Shown here: positions 6,114-14,331 of the stretch, piece by piece
How positions within the stretch are numbered: position 1 is the stretch's first letter
How the letters are laid out: each line of letters begins with the position of its first letter
Origin: Streptomyces aureocirculatus
GTDB lineage: Bacteria > Actinomycetota > Actinomycetes > Streptomycetales > Streptomycetaceae
Length of the DNA stretch: 64,000 bases
NCBI RefSeq assembly: GCF_000720475.1
Contig: NZ_JOAP01000001.1
Coordinates: 1 to 64,000, forward strand
Direction of reading: 5' to 3'
The notes under the pieces: generated by a model
Told to the model about the DNA's origin: nothing
What the model saw: only the letters and a program-made list of their open reading frames with translations
Database searches by the model: none
Position numbers and translations under genes: made by a program

Positions 6114-7694
6114 TTACGAAATCCGCCTCTGCCGCATGGCCTCGACGGATTCCGCAATCTGCGAATCCGGGTCCTTTCCGTCGACGAGTGGCCTCCAGCG
6201 GGGTGAGTGACCGTCCGGGAACACCTCTACCGTGACGCCGAACTCGTTTAACATCTGGCGACGTGCTCCGTCGTCAGCGGCAGACTCCCATCGAGACTGG
6301 ACGGTCTCGCCAGTCGGGCGAGTGACCATGCCAGCGGGACGAGACGGCGTCGCGCGTAGGCGTTTGATGTCAGCGGATAGCGCGCCGTACCGGTCCCGGT
6401 ACCACGCGGCGTCCTCTTCATCGTCGTAGAGTCCTACGTCGCGGTCGCCCCGCAGCCTGTTCCGGGCAGCGATCTTCTCGTTCAGCTCATCTTCGACGCC
6501 GTTTCCAGGGTCGAAAATCGTCTCCATGTATTGATGGTCGCCATATGTGCTGAGGAACCAGCCGGTAAGCCCCTCCTCCAGGTACGACACGTAGATGGTT
6601 GGAGACGGCTTGCAGTCCGTCAGCCCCTTCATTCGTGACTGACACGTCATGGCCACCGGCCTCCCTGAACGGTACTGACGATGGTGGCAGTTTCCGCAGA
6701 AGGCTATCGACGATGTCAGGTGTACCCCTGCCTCTGCCCGTGGGGTGGAGACCTTCTTCGGCGCGAGTTTCTTGGTGAGGGCTTCGTGCGTCTCTCGGTT
6801 CCACAGGGGGGTAGCGACTCGGGTGGGCATCCCCTTGTCGTCGACGACAGGCTTCCCTCTGTGCATCAGGTAGCCGAGAGCCGCTTCAGAGACAAGCATC
6901 TTCCGCAGCGCTTCGCCGTCCCACGGTCCTCCGCGCGGCTCCTTACCGCCCATTACTCGCTCATGGTCGGCAGGCGAATAGACGCCCCTGCGCGTCAAAC
7001 GGGCGGCTTCGCTGTGCGGTGTGATCTTATCTGTACGGTCCGCGAGAATTCGCTCCGCCGCGTCCCGGAGGTTCTGTACGGCGTTCTCTCGCTCGCGGAT
7101 CTCTTCCGGGAAGTCCTCTCCGTTGTCCAGTGCAACGTGATCGATGTTGGCTTTGGGGTGGAGGCGGACATACCGATAGCCGTAACTGTGCTTCCCCCGC
7201 TTACGCCCCTGCTCCCGCGATTTGACGGTCTCGTCCCGATTGCGGGTCTCAGCGGCGCGCAGCTCCATATGGGCGCCCCATGCCTGAGCAATGAACTGAT
7301 TCTCGTCATTCGGGTCGTTCAGATCCCAAGGACCGCTGTGCCCGTACGTGACGAGGAGCTTCCCCTCGTCACGCAGTCTGTACCCCGTATTGAGCGTGTC
7401 CGCTATGTTCCGGCCGATGCGGTCGACGGCCGCGCCAGCGATGCCCGCCCACGGGCCCCGTTCCCCCTTCAGCCAGGGTCCTAGCTTCGGCCGGTCCAGG
7501 GGGTTCGTCGCTCCCGAGACCTCCCAATCGTCCGCCCATCCGATGACGTGCCCGCCTACGCTGGCCACAGCAGTCAGCACGTTGGTTCGTTGCCGTTCCG
7601 GCGACCACGTGGCGTCTGACTTCCGAGACAGGCGACGAACCCCGACGAGGCACTTCCCGCACCCGTCGTACGGGCGCTCTTCAGCTTGGGTCAT
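6114..7694 (-). CDS. int: large serine integrase
   Basis: A 526-residue large serine recombinase, the enzyme that inserts phage-like DNA into one chromosomal attB by attP x attB exchange. The N-terminal resolvase domain has RRLSRKSDATWSPERQR, with Ser23 the expected nucleophile, and DRIGRN, a catalytic-arginine motif. A recombinase domain follows, then a zinc ribbon (CGNC ... C ... C, about residues 330-362), and a C-terminal helical region likely to form the coiled coil. The length fits active integrases. GGGGAGGTGGA lies directly before the ATG at 7694. The start of the gene faces the truncated sphingomyelinase, as expected next to an att junction. An extra CxxC pair (residues 12-15) precedes the catalytic motif. 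Confidence 0.9.
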   Translation of the reverse strand: MTQAEERPYDGCGKCLVGVRRLSRKSDATWSPERQRTNVLTAVASVGGHVIGWADDWEVSGATNPLDRPKLGPWLKGERGPWAGIAGAAVDRIGRNIADTLNTGYRLRDEGKLLVTYGHSGPWDLNDPNDENQFIAQAWGAHMELRAAETRNRDETVKSREQGRKRGKHSYGYRYVRLHPKANIDHVALDNGEDFPEEIRERENAVQNLRDAAERILADRTDKITPHSEAARLTRRGVYSPADHERVMGGKEPRGGPWDGEALRKMLVSEAALGYLMHRGKPVVDDKGMPTRVATPLWNRETHEALTKKLAPKKVSTPRAEAGVHLTSSIAFCGNCHHRQYRSGRPVAMTCQSRMKGLTDCKPSPTIYVSYLEEGLTGWFLSTYGDHQYMETIFDPGNGVEDELNEKIAARNRLRGDRDVGLYDDEEDAAWYRDRYGALSADIKRLRATPSRPAGMVTRPTGETVQSRWESAADDGARRQMLNEFGVTVEVFPDGHSPRWRPLVDGKDPDSQIAESVEAMRQRRIS

Positions 7695-7735
7695 TCCACC
7701 TCCCCAACTACAGTCAGGCCATACTATTGATGAGC
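7695..7735. other. probable attachment-site junction
   Basis: Between the integrase start and the sphingomyelinase fragment the sequence changes from element to host within a few bases: CATACTATTGATGAGCAAGA. In intact sphingomyelinases the residues at this point are NTFLMSK; here only MSK survives, so the crossover lies at or just before TGATGAGCAAG. A TAGTAT box on the minus strand (7719-7724) could be the -10 of the integrase promoter. Confidence 0.6.
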
Positions 7736-8563
7736 AAGACGCTGTACCCGAACTGGGGCCAGGACCACCGGGCCAAGGAGATCCCCGCGGCCCGGTTCTT
7801 CCGGGGCAATGACATCGCCGTCGTGCAGGAGGCCTTCGACAACTCCTCCTCCGAGGTGCTGCGTCAGTACGCCGAGGGGGACTATCCGCACCAGACCCCG
7901 GTCATGGGGCGCTCCAAGAGCGGGTGGGACGCCACCGGCGGCGCGTACTCCGCGCTCACGCCGGAGGACGGCGGTGTGACGGTGCTGAGCAAGTGGCCGA
8001 TCGTGCGCAAGGAACAGTACGTCTACAAGGACGCCTGCGGGTCGGACACCTACTCCAACAAGGGCTTCGTGTACGCCGTCCTCGACGTGCGCGGCGCCAA
8101 GGTGCACGTGGTCGGGACGCACGCGCAGTCGACCGACCCCGGCTGCGGCGCGGGCGAGGCGGCCGCCACCCGGGCCGGGCAGTTCAAGGAGCTCGACGCC
8201 TTCCTTGACGCCAAGAAGATCCCGGCCGGTGAACAGGTCCTGGTGGCGGGCGACTTCAACGTCGACGGGCACAGCGGCGAGTACGCCTCGATGCTCGCCG
8301 ACGCGGGGCTCGCGCCCGCGGACTCCCGCACGGGGCACCCGTACTCCTTCGACACGAAGGACAACTCGATCGCCTCCGAGCGCTACCCCGACGACCCGCG
8401 CGAAGACCTCGACCACGTCCTGCACCGCCAGGGCCACGCCCGCCCCGCCGGCTGGCGCAACGACGTGGTCAAGGAGGCCGGCGCCCCCTGGACGGTGTCG
8501 AGCTGGGGCAAGGAATACACGTACACGAACCTGTCCGACCACTATCCGGTGCTCGGCCAGTAG
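7730..8563 (+). pseudogene. sphingomyelin phosphodiesterase, 5'-truncated
   Basis: 278 codons of a secreted DNase I-fold sphingomyelinase: VVQEAFDN (metal-binding Glu), VVGTHAQSTD, GDFNVDG and the closing LSDHYPV are all present and intact. What is missing is the signal peptide and the first strand (the usual RVLSYNT, which carries a catalytic-site Asn). The host gene was therefore cut by the integrase element at its 5' end, and the remaining frame would give an unexported, probably inactive protein. Family knowledge: the enzyme splits sphingomyelin outside the cell. The other half of the gene is not in the window. Confidence 0.8.
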
Positions 8564-8609
8564 GGCACACCTACAGGCCGTCGTCGCCCTGCGCCGTCCG
8601 CTTGAGGAG

Positions 8610-8909
8610 ACGCCCTGTCCTCCCTCCATCGACGTCACGGAGATCCAGCGCAAGGCCGACGACAACTTCGGCCCCGGCGTCTTCCCGTACCCGCGGCCCG
8701 CCTACGCCGAGGACGCCAAGAAGGCGCTCGAACAGACCCTGAGCGAGGCGCGCGCCCTTGGCCAAGAGACATTCGGTACCGAACACATCCTGCTCGGCCT
8801 GCTGGCCGCGGGAGAAGGGCGCGGTCTGGACGTGCTCGCGGCCCTGGGGGCCGACCCCGCCGGGCTGCGCGAGGCGGTACTGGCCCGCGTGGCCGGGGAC
8901 GCCTCGTAG
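8610..8909 (+). CDS. Clp N-terminal-domain protein, start unclear
   Basis: About 95 codons beginning SIDVTEIQRKADDNFGPGVF and containing ALGQETFGTEHILLGLLA, the signature of the Clp repeat N domain that recruits substrates or adaptors to Clp ATPases. The frame has no ATG, GTG or TTG between the sphingomyelinase stop at 8563 and the domain. GAGGAG at 8604 is well placed for a start near 8615, but the CTG there is in another frame; a one-base deletion just after the start codon would explain this. It may be a pseudogene, or use a rare start such as ACG. It is followed by a strong terminator. Confidence 0.5.
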   Translation, partial: TPCPPSIDVTEIQRKADDNFGPGVFPYPRPAYAEDAKKALEQTLSEARALGQETFGTEHILLGLLAAGEGRGLDVLAALGADPAGLREAVLARVAGDAS

Positions 8910-8929
8910 CCAGCGGCAGCGAGTATGTG

Positions 8930-8959
8930 GTGCCGCCCGGTCTTTCGGCCGGGCGGCAC
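8930..8959. terminator. bidirectional terminator
   Basis: An 11-bp perfect stem (GTGCCGCCCGG / CCGGGCGGCAC) with an 8-base T-rich loop between the convergent Clp-domain gene and the DeoR regulator. Confidence 0.75.
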
Positions 8960-9037
8960 GGCCATTCCCCGGCACCTGCTGCCGGGCTGCGCATCGGGGC
9001 GCAGGGTGCGCGCGAAGGCCCCGCAGGGCCCGCCCCG

Positions 9038-9832
9038 TCAGACGACGGTGACCCGCACCCCCACCGAGGCGATCGCCGACAGCTCCGCCCCCGGCGCCTG
9101 TCCGTCCGTGATGAGGGTGTCCACGTCGGCCGCCGGGCAGATCTTCGCGAACGTCGTCCGGCCGATCTTGGAGTGGTCGGCGACCACGACGGAGCGGGTG
9201 CTGTGGAAGGCGAAGGCCCGGTCGGTGGCGGCCTCCAGTTGGTCGTGGGTGGTGCAGCCGTGGGCGGCGCTGATGCCGTCCACGCCGAGGAACGCGATGT
9301 CGGTGTGGTGATCGGCGAGGGTCTTCTCGGCGATGGGGCCGACCAGTTCGTAGCTCTCGCTGCGGGCGGTGCCGCCGATCACGATCAGCGTGACGGTCGG
9401 ACGGAGGACGAGGGCCGCCGCGATGTTGACGGCGTTGGTGACGATGGTGACGGGGCCCCGGTCGGCGAGCAGCCGGGCCACTTCCGTGGTGGTGGTGCCC
9501 CCGGTCAGACCCACCACCGCGCCGTCGGGGACGAGGTCGGCGGCGGCCTGGGCGATGGCCTGTTTCTGCGGGGAGCGCTGATCCGCGCGGTGCTGCAACG
9601 GCAGCTCGATGCTCAGACCGCCGACCACCGCACCGCCGTGGGTGCGCTCCAGCAATCGCTGCTCGCTCAGGTGCTGCAGATCGCGGCGCACGGTGGCCTG
9701 GGAGACCCCGAGCAGCAGGGAAAGCTGGGTCACGTCGGCGCTGCCCTGCGCGGCGACGTGGTCGAGTATCCGCACATGGCGGTCGCTTCTCAGCACTCGG
9801 TGAGCATAACCCCGGCGAGCAGATTCGCTCAC
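9038..9832 (-). CDS. DeoR/GlpR-family transcriptional repressor
   Basis: A 264-residue regulator. Residues 13-70 form the DeoR helix-turn-helix (RILDHVAAQGSADVTQL then GVSQATVRRDLQHLSEQ). The rest is the sugar-phosphate-binding domain with VVGLTGGTTTTEVAR, a VTNAVNIA strand and VVVADHSKIGR. Such repressors release DNA on binding a phosphorylated sugar. It is divergent from the GH114 gene and the sugar-uptake operon, so it is the likely controller of the whole catabolic island, with a tagatose or galactosamine phosphate as a plausible inducer (inference). GTG 9832 is used; a GTG at 9796 matches the usual family start better. Confidence 0.85.
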   Translation of the reverse strand: MSESARRGYAHRVLRSDRHVRILDHVAAQGSADVTQLSLLLGVSQATVRRDLQHLSEQRLLERTHGGAVVGGLSIELPLQHRADQRSPQKQAIAQAAADLVPDGAVVGLTGGTTTTEVARLLADRGPVTIVTNAVNIAAALVLRPTVTLIVIGGTARSESYELVGPIAEKTLADHHTDIAFLGVDGISAAHGCTTHDQLEAATDRAFAFHSTRSVVVADHSKIGRTTFAKICPAADVDTLITDGQAPGAELSAIASVGVRVTVV

Positions 9833-9841
9833 GGATCGAGC

Positions 9842-9893
9842 AGAGAACGCGCAATTCCACGCGTGGTTGTGAGTGAGTTGACGGGTGTTCTCT
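9842..9893. promoter_or_regulatory. dyad in the DeoR / GH114 divergent promoter
   Basis: AGAGAAC (9842-9848) and GTTCTCT (9887-9893) are an inverted pair, each followed closely by CAATTCC. Between them is the palindrome CCACGCGTGG and a TTGACG that could be a -35 for rightward transcription. This is the natural place for the DeoR operator. Confidence 0.5.
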
Positions 9894-10076
9894 CAATTCC
9901 GATCCCTTGACATGGCTGAACGCGCTCGCTTTACTCCCTGGCAACGCCGATGTCGAGCACTCGGCGCAGAGGTACGCCTAGCCGGTAGTTGGCCTCGGCC
10001 ATGAGCCCGGACTGAGTCGCCAGGACCGCTCCGGGTCCGAGGCGGGGACGTGCCCTCCGACTGCTGGAGCTCACCG

Positions 10077-10895
10077 ATGAGCCTCAATCGTGTTGTGCGC
10101 AGGAGTACGGCCGCGGCCGTGACCTGTACGGCCGCCGCTGCGGCCTGCCTGCTCGTACCGTCGACGGCATCGGCCGGAGCGGCCGCGCCGGCGCTGCCCC
10201 CGGCCCAGGCCGGCTTCGACTACCAGATCGGCGGCGCCTACACCCCGCCGTCCGGGGTCAAGGTCGTCAGCCGGGACCACAAGGCCGCCCCCGTACCCGG
10301 CCTGTACAACCTCTGCTACGTCAACGCCTTCCAGGCACAGCCCGGTGCGGAGAAGGACTGGGACTCCGACCTGCTCCTGCGCGACAGGAACGGCAAGGTC
10401 GTGTACGACGGCGACTGGGGCGAGGCCGTCCTCGACATCCGCACGGCCGACAAGCGCGAGCGGATCGCCGCCAAGGTCAACGAGTGGATCACCGGCTGCG
10501 CTAACAAGGGATTCCAGGCCGTCGAGCCTGACAACTACGACACCTACACCCGCTTCCCCTCGTATCTGAAGGCGAGCCACGCCAAGTCCTTCATCTCGCT
10601 GCTCTCCGCACACGCCCACAAGAAGGGCCTCGCCATCGCGCAGAAGAACACGCCGGACCTGGCCGCCGCGCACAAGGAGACCGGCCTCGACTTCGCCGTC
10701 GCCGAGGAGTGCGGCGAGTGGGACGAGTGCGACAAGTACGCGGCCGCGTACGGGGACAACGTCCTCGTCATCGAGTACTCGGCCGCGGGCCTGCGCAAGG
10801 CCTGCTCCAACTGGGGTGACCGGCTGAGCATCGTGCGCCGTGACGTCGGCGTCTCGCCCGTCGGCAGCAGCAAGTACCTCCGCCAGACCTGCTGA
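10077..10895 (+). CDS. secreted endo-alpha-1,4-polygalactosaminidase (GH114)
   Basis: A 272-residue exported protein. A signal peptide (about residues 1-40, ending ASAGAAAP) precedes a GH114 TIM barrel. Visible family landmarks are LYNLCYVNAFQA, AVLDIRTADKRERI, GFQAVEPDNYDTY, GLAIAQKNTPDL and the cysteine-bearing AVAEECGEWDECDKY followed by VLVIEYS. The founding activity cuts alpha-1,4-linked polygalactosamine. ATG 10077 has GGAG 8 bases upstream. It is ended by its own hairpin terminator before the transporter operon. Its position opposite a DeoR repressor and next to galactosamine-type catabolic genes supports the substrate guess. Confidence 0.8.
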   Translation: MSLNRVVRRSTAAAVTCTAAAAACLLVPSTASAGAAAPALPPAQAGFDYQIGGAYTPPSGVKVVSRDHKAAPVPGLYNLCYVNAFQAQPGAEKDWDSDLLLRDRNGKVVYDGDWGEAVLDIRTADKRERIAAKVNEWITGCANKGFQAVEPDNYDTYTRFPSYLKASHAKSFISLLSAHAHKKGLAIAQKNTPDLAAAHKETGLDFAVAEECGEWDECDKYAAAYGDNVLVIEYSAAGLRKACSNWGDRLSIVRRDVGVSPVGSSKYLRQTC

Positions 10896-10916
10896 CGGAC
10901 AGCCAAGTCCCGAACC

Positions 10917-10944
10917 GCCGGGTTCCGGGCCTCCGGAACCCGGC
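10917..10944. terminator. terminator between GH114 gene and transporter operon
   Basis: A 12-bp perfect stem (GCCGGGTTCCGG / CCGGAACCCGGC) with a 4-base loop, 21 bases after the GH114 stop. It may let the secreted enzyme and the uptake operon be expressed at different levels. Confidence 0.8.
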
Positions 10945-11089
10945 AGTCACCCCGCCCAGGCCTCTTCCTCCGCGGGATCTCCGCGGGCTCTCCGCGAAGC
11001 TCCCCCGGGACTGCCCGTGAAGCTCCCCGCGGGCCCCTCGTGCTCTCCCCCGACTCGGCGGGTCGCGCCCGTTCCTCCTGGAGGTTGTG

Positions 11090-12421
11090 ATGACTGCAGT
11101 ACCCGGTGCGCCAGGTGCGCCGTCGCGGCGCAGCGTGCTGCGCGCCGCCGGTGCCGGAGCGCTCGTCGCGGCCGGTGGCGCGGTGGCCGGCGGTTGTGCC
11201 CCGGGGGCCGCCGACGGGGTCGGGGCCGACGGACGCGTCACCATCCAGATGTGGCACGGGCAGACCGACCTCGCCGCGAAGGTCGTCAAGAGCCTCGTCG
11301 CCGAGTTCGAGCGCACCCATCCGGACATCCGGGTGGACCTCGGCGGCGGCGTCCTCGCGGACTCCATGCTGCAGAAGGTCACCGCGGCCCTCGCGTCCGG
11401 CTCCTACCCCGACATCGCCTATGTCTTCGGCTCCGACCTCGCGAGCGTGGCCCGCAGCCCGCAGGTCGTCGACCTGACGGCACACGTACGCGAGGGCGGG
11501 ACGCCGTGGCGGAACTACTGGGCGGCGGCGCGCGAAGCCGTGACCGTCAACGGCCGGGTCCGCGCCGTGCCCGCGCTCCTCGACTGCCTGGCCGTGGTCT
11601 GCAACAAGAAGGTGTTCGCCGAGGCCGGAATCGACCTGCCCGAGGCGGGCTGGACCTGGGACGAGTTCACCGACACCGCACGCCGCCTCACCGACAAGGG
11701 CAAGGGCCGGTTCGGCACCGGCTGGCCCGGCACCGGAGACGAGGACACCGTGTGGCGGCTGTGGCCGATGGTGTGGGACCTGGGCGGTGAGGTGATCGCC
11801 GGGGACGGGAAGCACATCGGCTTCACGAAGGCGGGCGTACGCGCCCTGGAGGTCGTCCAGAAGCTGGCGCGCGACAGGAGCGTCTACATCGACCCCAAGC
11901 CGGGCAGCGAGCAGATGTACCAGGTCTTCGCGTCCGGGCGGATGGGCATGGTGATCACCGCGCCGTGGCAACTGCCGGACATCCAGCAGGCCGAGATCGA
12001 CTACCACGTGGTGCCGCTGCCCAGCTTCAGCCGCCGCCCCCTCACCATCTCGGGCCCCGACACCTGGACCCTGTTCGACAACGGCGAGGCACGTGCGGAG
12101 GCGGCGAGGACCTTCGTCACCTGGCTGATCCAGCCCGCCCAGGACAGCCGGTGGGACGTACAGGCGGGCAGCCTCCCGCTGGGCCGCCGCAGCGAGGACC
12201 GCCCGGCCTGGCGCGAGCACGCCACCCGCACCCCCGGGCTCACGGTGTTCACCGAAGCGGTCTCCTCCGCCCGGGTGCGCCCCGTGCACCCCGCCTACCC
12301 CCGCGTCTCCCGTTCCCTCGGCCAGGCCATCGTCTCCGTGCTGCTCGGCCGCGCGAGCCCCGCCGACGCCGTGCGCTCCTGCGCCGACGAGTCCAACGCC
12401 GCCCTGCTGATACCGCGTTGA
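11090..12421 (+). CDS. sugar ABC transporter substrate-binding lipoprotein
   Basis: A 443-residue family 1 extracellular binding protein. The N-terminus has SRRSVLRAAGAGA and a lipobox at VAGGC, a Tat-like lipoprotein signal. The mature part shows VTIQMWHGQTDL, TAALASGSYPDIAYVFG, NKKVFAEAGIDLPEAGWTW and a late MVITAPWQLPDI, all typical of oligosaccharide-binding proteins. It captures the sugar outside the membrane and hands it to the two permeases that follow. ATG 11090 is chosen because GGAGG lies 5 bases before it. It is the first gene of the uptake operon. Confidence 0.9.
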   Translation: MTAVPGAPGAPSRRSVLRAAGAGALVAAGGAVAGGCAPGAADGVGADGRVTIQMWHGQTDLAAKVVKSLVAEFERTHPDIRVDLGGGVLADSMLQKVTAALASGSYPDIAYVFGSDLASVARSPQVVDLTAHVREGGTPWRNYWAAAREAVTVNGRVRAVPALLDCLAVVCNKKVFAEAGIDLPEAGWTWDEFTDTARRLTDKGKGRFGTGWPGTGDEDTVWRLWPMVWDLGGEVIAGDGKHIGFTKAGVRALEVVQKLARDRSVYIDPKPGSEQMYQVFASGRMGMVITAPWQLPDIQQAEIDYHVVPLPSFSRRPLTISGPDTWTLFDNGEARAEAARTFVTWLIQPAQDSRWDVQAGSLPLGRRSEDRPAWREHATRTPGLTVFTEAVSSARVRPVHPAYPRVSRSLGQAIVSVLLGRASPADAVRSCADESNAALLIPR

Positions 12422-12430
12422 GGACGTGCC

Positions 12431-13381
12431 ATGCCCCGACTTCCCATCCCGCTGACCATGCCGGCGAACCGCTCCGAGTCACGTGCCCTGCGCCGTCGGC
12501 GCCGCAGCGAGGCCGTCACCGCCTGGGCGTTCATCTCCCCCGCGGTCCTTGTCATCCTCGGCCTGAGCGTCCTGCCCGTCGTCTGGTCGTTGCTGCTGTC
12601 CTTCCAGGCCAACGACCTCGTCACACCCAGCCGCTGGGTGGGCCTCGACAACTACCGGGCCCTGCGCGAGGACCCGAACTTCCACCAGGCGGTGAAGAAC
12701 ACCGTCGTCTACACCGTTCTCTATGTGCCGCTGAGCATCGCCCTGGGGCTCGCCCTGGCCCTCGTACTGAATCGACGCATCCGCTTCGTCGGTCTGTACC
12801 GGACGCTGTTCTTCGTGCCGTTCGTCATCTCCGCCACGGCGCAGGGCGTGCTGTTCTCCTTCATCCTCGACCCGGAGTTCGGCGCCGCCAACTCCGTCCT
12901 GCACCATCTGGGCATCTCACCGCAGGGCTTCCTCACCGACCCCTCACAGGCCCTGTTCGTCCTGGTCGCCATCACTCTGTGGAGCGGTACGGGGCTGTGT
13001 ACGGTCATCTACCTGGCCGCGCTCCAGGACGTGGACCAGTCCCTGATCGAGGCGGCCCGCCTGGACGGCGCCGGGCGCTTCCACCTGCTGCGGCACGTGA
13101 CGCTGCCCGCCCTCTCGCCGGTGAGCGTGTTCCTGCTGCTCTGGCAGACCATCCAGGCCCTCCAGGTCTTCGACCTCGTGTACGTCACCACCAAGGGCGG
13201 ACCGCTCGGTTCCACCACCGTGATCGTCTACTTCATCTGGGAGCAGGCCTTCAAGGAGTTCACCGCCGGGTACGGAGCCGCGGCCGCCTATGTCCTCGCG
13301 GTGGCGCTCCTCGTCCTGGCCGTCGTGATGCGCCTGCTGCGCCGCGAGCGCACCCCTCGTACGAAAGCAGCCGCCTCATGA
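12431..13381 (+). CDS. sugar ABC transporter permease, MalF type
   Basis: A 316-residue inner-membrane protein with six predicted helices. The cytoplasmic EAA loop is clear: IEAARLDGAGRFHLLRHVTLP, here shown only in part as EAARLDGAGR. A typical first periplasmic segment, WVGLDNYRALREDPNF, precedes the second helix. It starts 9 bases after the binding-protein stop and overlaps the next permease by four bases (ATGA), so the genes are translationally coupled. No ATPase gene is present; in Streptomyces the shared ATPase MsiK usually serves such importers. Confidence 0.9.
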   Translation: MPRLPIPLTMPANRSESRALRRRRRSEAVTAWAFISPAVLVILGLSVLPVVWSLLLSFQANDLVTPSRWVGLDNYRALREDPNFHQAVKNTVVYTVLYVPLSIALGLALALVLNRRIRFVGLYRTLFFVPFVISATAQGVLFSFILDPEFGAANSVLHHLGISPQGFLTDPSQALFVLVAITLWSGTGLCTVIYLAALQDVDQSLIEAARLDGAGRFHLLRHVTLPALSPVSVFLLLWQTIQALQVFDLVYVTTKGGPLGSTTVIVYFIWEQAFKEFTAGYGAAAAYVLAVALLVLAVVMRLLRRERTPRTKAAAS

Positions 13382-14265
13382 CCGTGACCACGACAAGTCC
13401 CTCGAAAGTCGGCTCCCGCCCGGTCGCCGAGCCTGCCCCGCGGCGCCGCCCGCGGCTCCCGTTCAGCGCCTGGCATCTGCTGCTCGCGCCACTGGCCGCC
13501 CTGTTCGCGGTGCCGCTGCTGTGGCTGCTGCTCAGCTCGGTGATGTCCAACGCGGAGATCAACCGCTTTCCACCGGCGCTGTGGCCCTCGAAAATCGACT
13601 TCGGCGGGTACAGCTATGTCCTCGGCAACGCCATGTTCCCGCGGTGGCTGCTCAACTCCGTGATCGTCTCCGCGGTCGCGGTGACGTCGAACCTCGTGTT
13701 CGGCTCGCTCGGCGGCTACGCGTTCGCCCGGATGCGGTTCGCAGGATCGCGGGTGCTGCTCGTGCTGATGCTGGCGACGATGGCGGTCCCGTTCCAGCTC
13801 ACGATGATCCCCACCTTCCTGGTGATGAAGAAGCTCGGGCTCATCGACACCCTCGGCGCGCTGATCGTGCCCTCGCTGGTCACGCCGTTCGCGGTGTTCC
13901 TGCTGCGGCAGTTCTTCCTCTCCCTGCCCCGGGAGCTGGAGGAGGCCGCCTGGATCGACGGCTGTTCACGGCTGCGGGTGCTGTACTCGATCGTGCTGCC
14001 GCTGGCCCGGCCCGCCCTCGCCACCGTGGCGGTCCTGACCTTCCTGACCACGTGGAACGACCTGACCTGGCCGCTGATCGCCATCAACCACGACACCCAG
14101 TACACGCTGCAGTTGGGCCTGACCACGTTCCAGGGGCAGCACCACACCCGCTGGTCCGCCGTGATGGCAGGCAATGTGCTCACCGTGCTTCCGGTGCTCG
14201 TCGCGTTCCTGTTCGCGCAGAAGGCGTTCATCCGCTCGGTGACCTCCAGCGGTCTCAAGGGCTGA
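13378..14265 (+). CDS. sugar ABC transporter permease, MalG type
   Basis: A 295-residue permease with six membrane helices. Recognisable points are NSVIVSAVAVTSNLVFGSLG, GYAFARMRFAG, TMIPTFLVMKKLGLIDT and the EAA loop EEAAWIDGCSRLRVLYSIVLP. It pairs with the preceding MalF-type protein to form the channel. ATG 13378 overlaps the previous stop. A 66-base gap separates it from the kinase gene. Confidence 0.9.
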   Translation: MTVTTTSPSKVGSRPVAEPAPRRRPRLPFSAWHLLLAPLAALFAVPLLWLLLSSVMSNAEINRFPPALWPSKIDFGGYSYVLGNAMFPRWLLNSVIVSAVAVTSNLVFGSLGGYAFARMRFAGSRVLLVLMLATMAVPFQLTMIPTFLVMKKLGLIDTLGALIVPSLVTPFAVFLLRQFFLSLPRELEEAAWIDGCSRLRVLYSIVLPLARPALATVAVLTFLTTWNDLTWPLIAINHDTQYTLQLGLTTFQGQHHTRWSAVMAGNVLTVLPVLVAFLFAQKAFIRSVTSSGLKG

Positions 14266-14331
14266 CCGCCTCCTTTCCCCCCCGCCCTCCCTGTGCCCAC
14301 GCTCTGATTCCGTACGACCCGAAGGACCGCG

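Larger units (their letters stand above)
990..7729. mobile_element. degenerate prophage / serine-integrase element
   Basis: This block holds a phage small terminase, a primase-polymerase fragment, an HNH nuclease, a frameshifted phage structural protein, a tRNA, small phage-type membrane proteins and a large serine integrase. The right boundary is sharp: the integrase promoter region runs directly into a sphingomyelinase gene lacking its 5' end. The left boundary is uncertain, because no 5' half of the sphingomyelinase is present in the window; the element may start beyond base 1 or have been cut by deletion or by the IS481-type insertion. Capsid, portal, tail and lysis genes are absent, so it is a remnant. 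Confidence 0.75.

Noticed and set aside
10544..12289. Long minus-strand frames opposite the sugar transporter genes (also opposite 17336-20323 and 13966-15279)
   Set aside because: These are GC-rich shadow frames; the plus-strand genes have motifs, ribosome-binding sites and operon overlaps.
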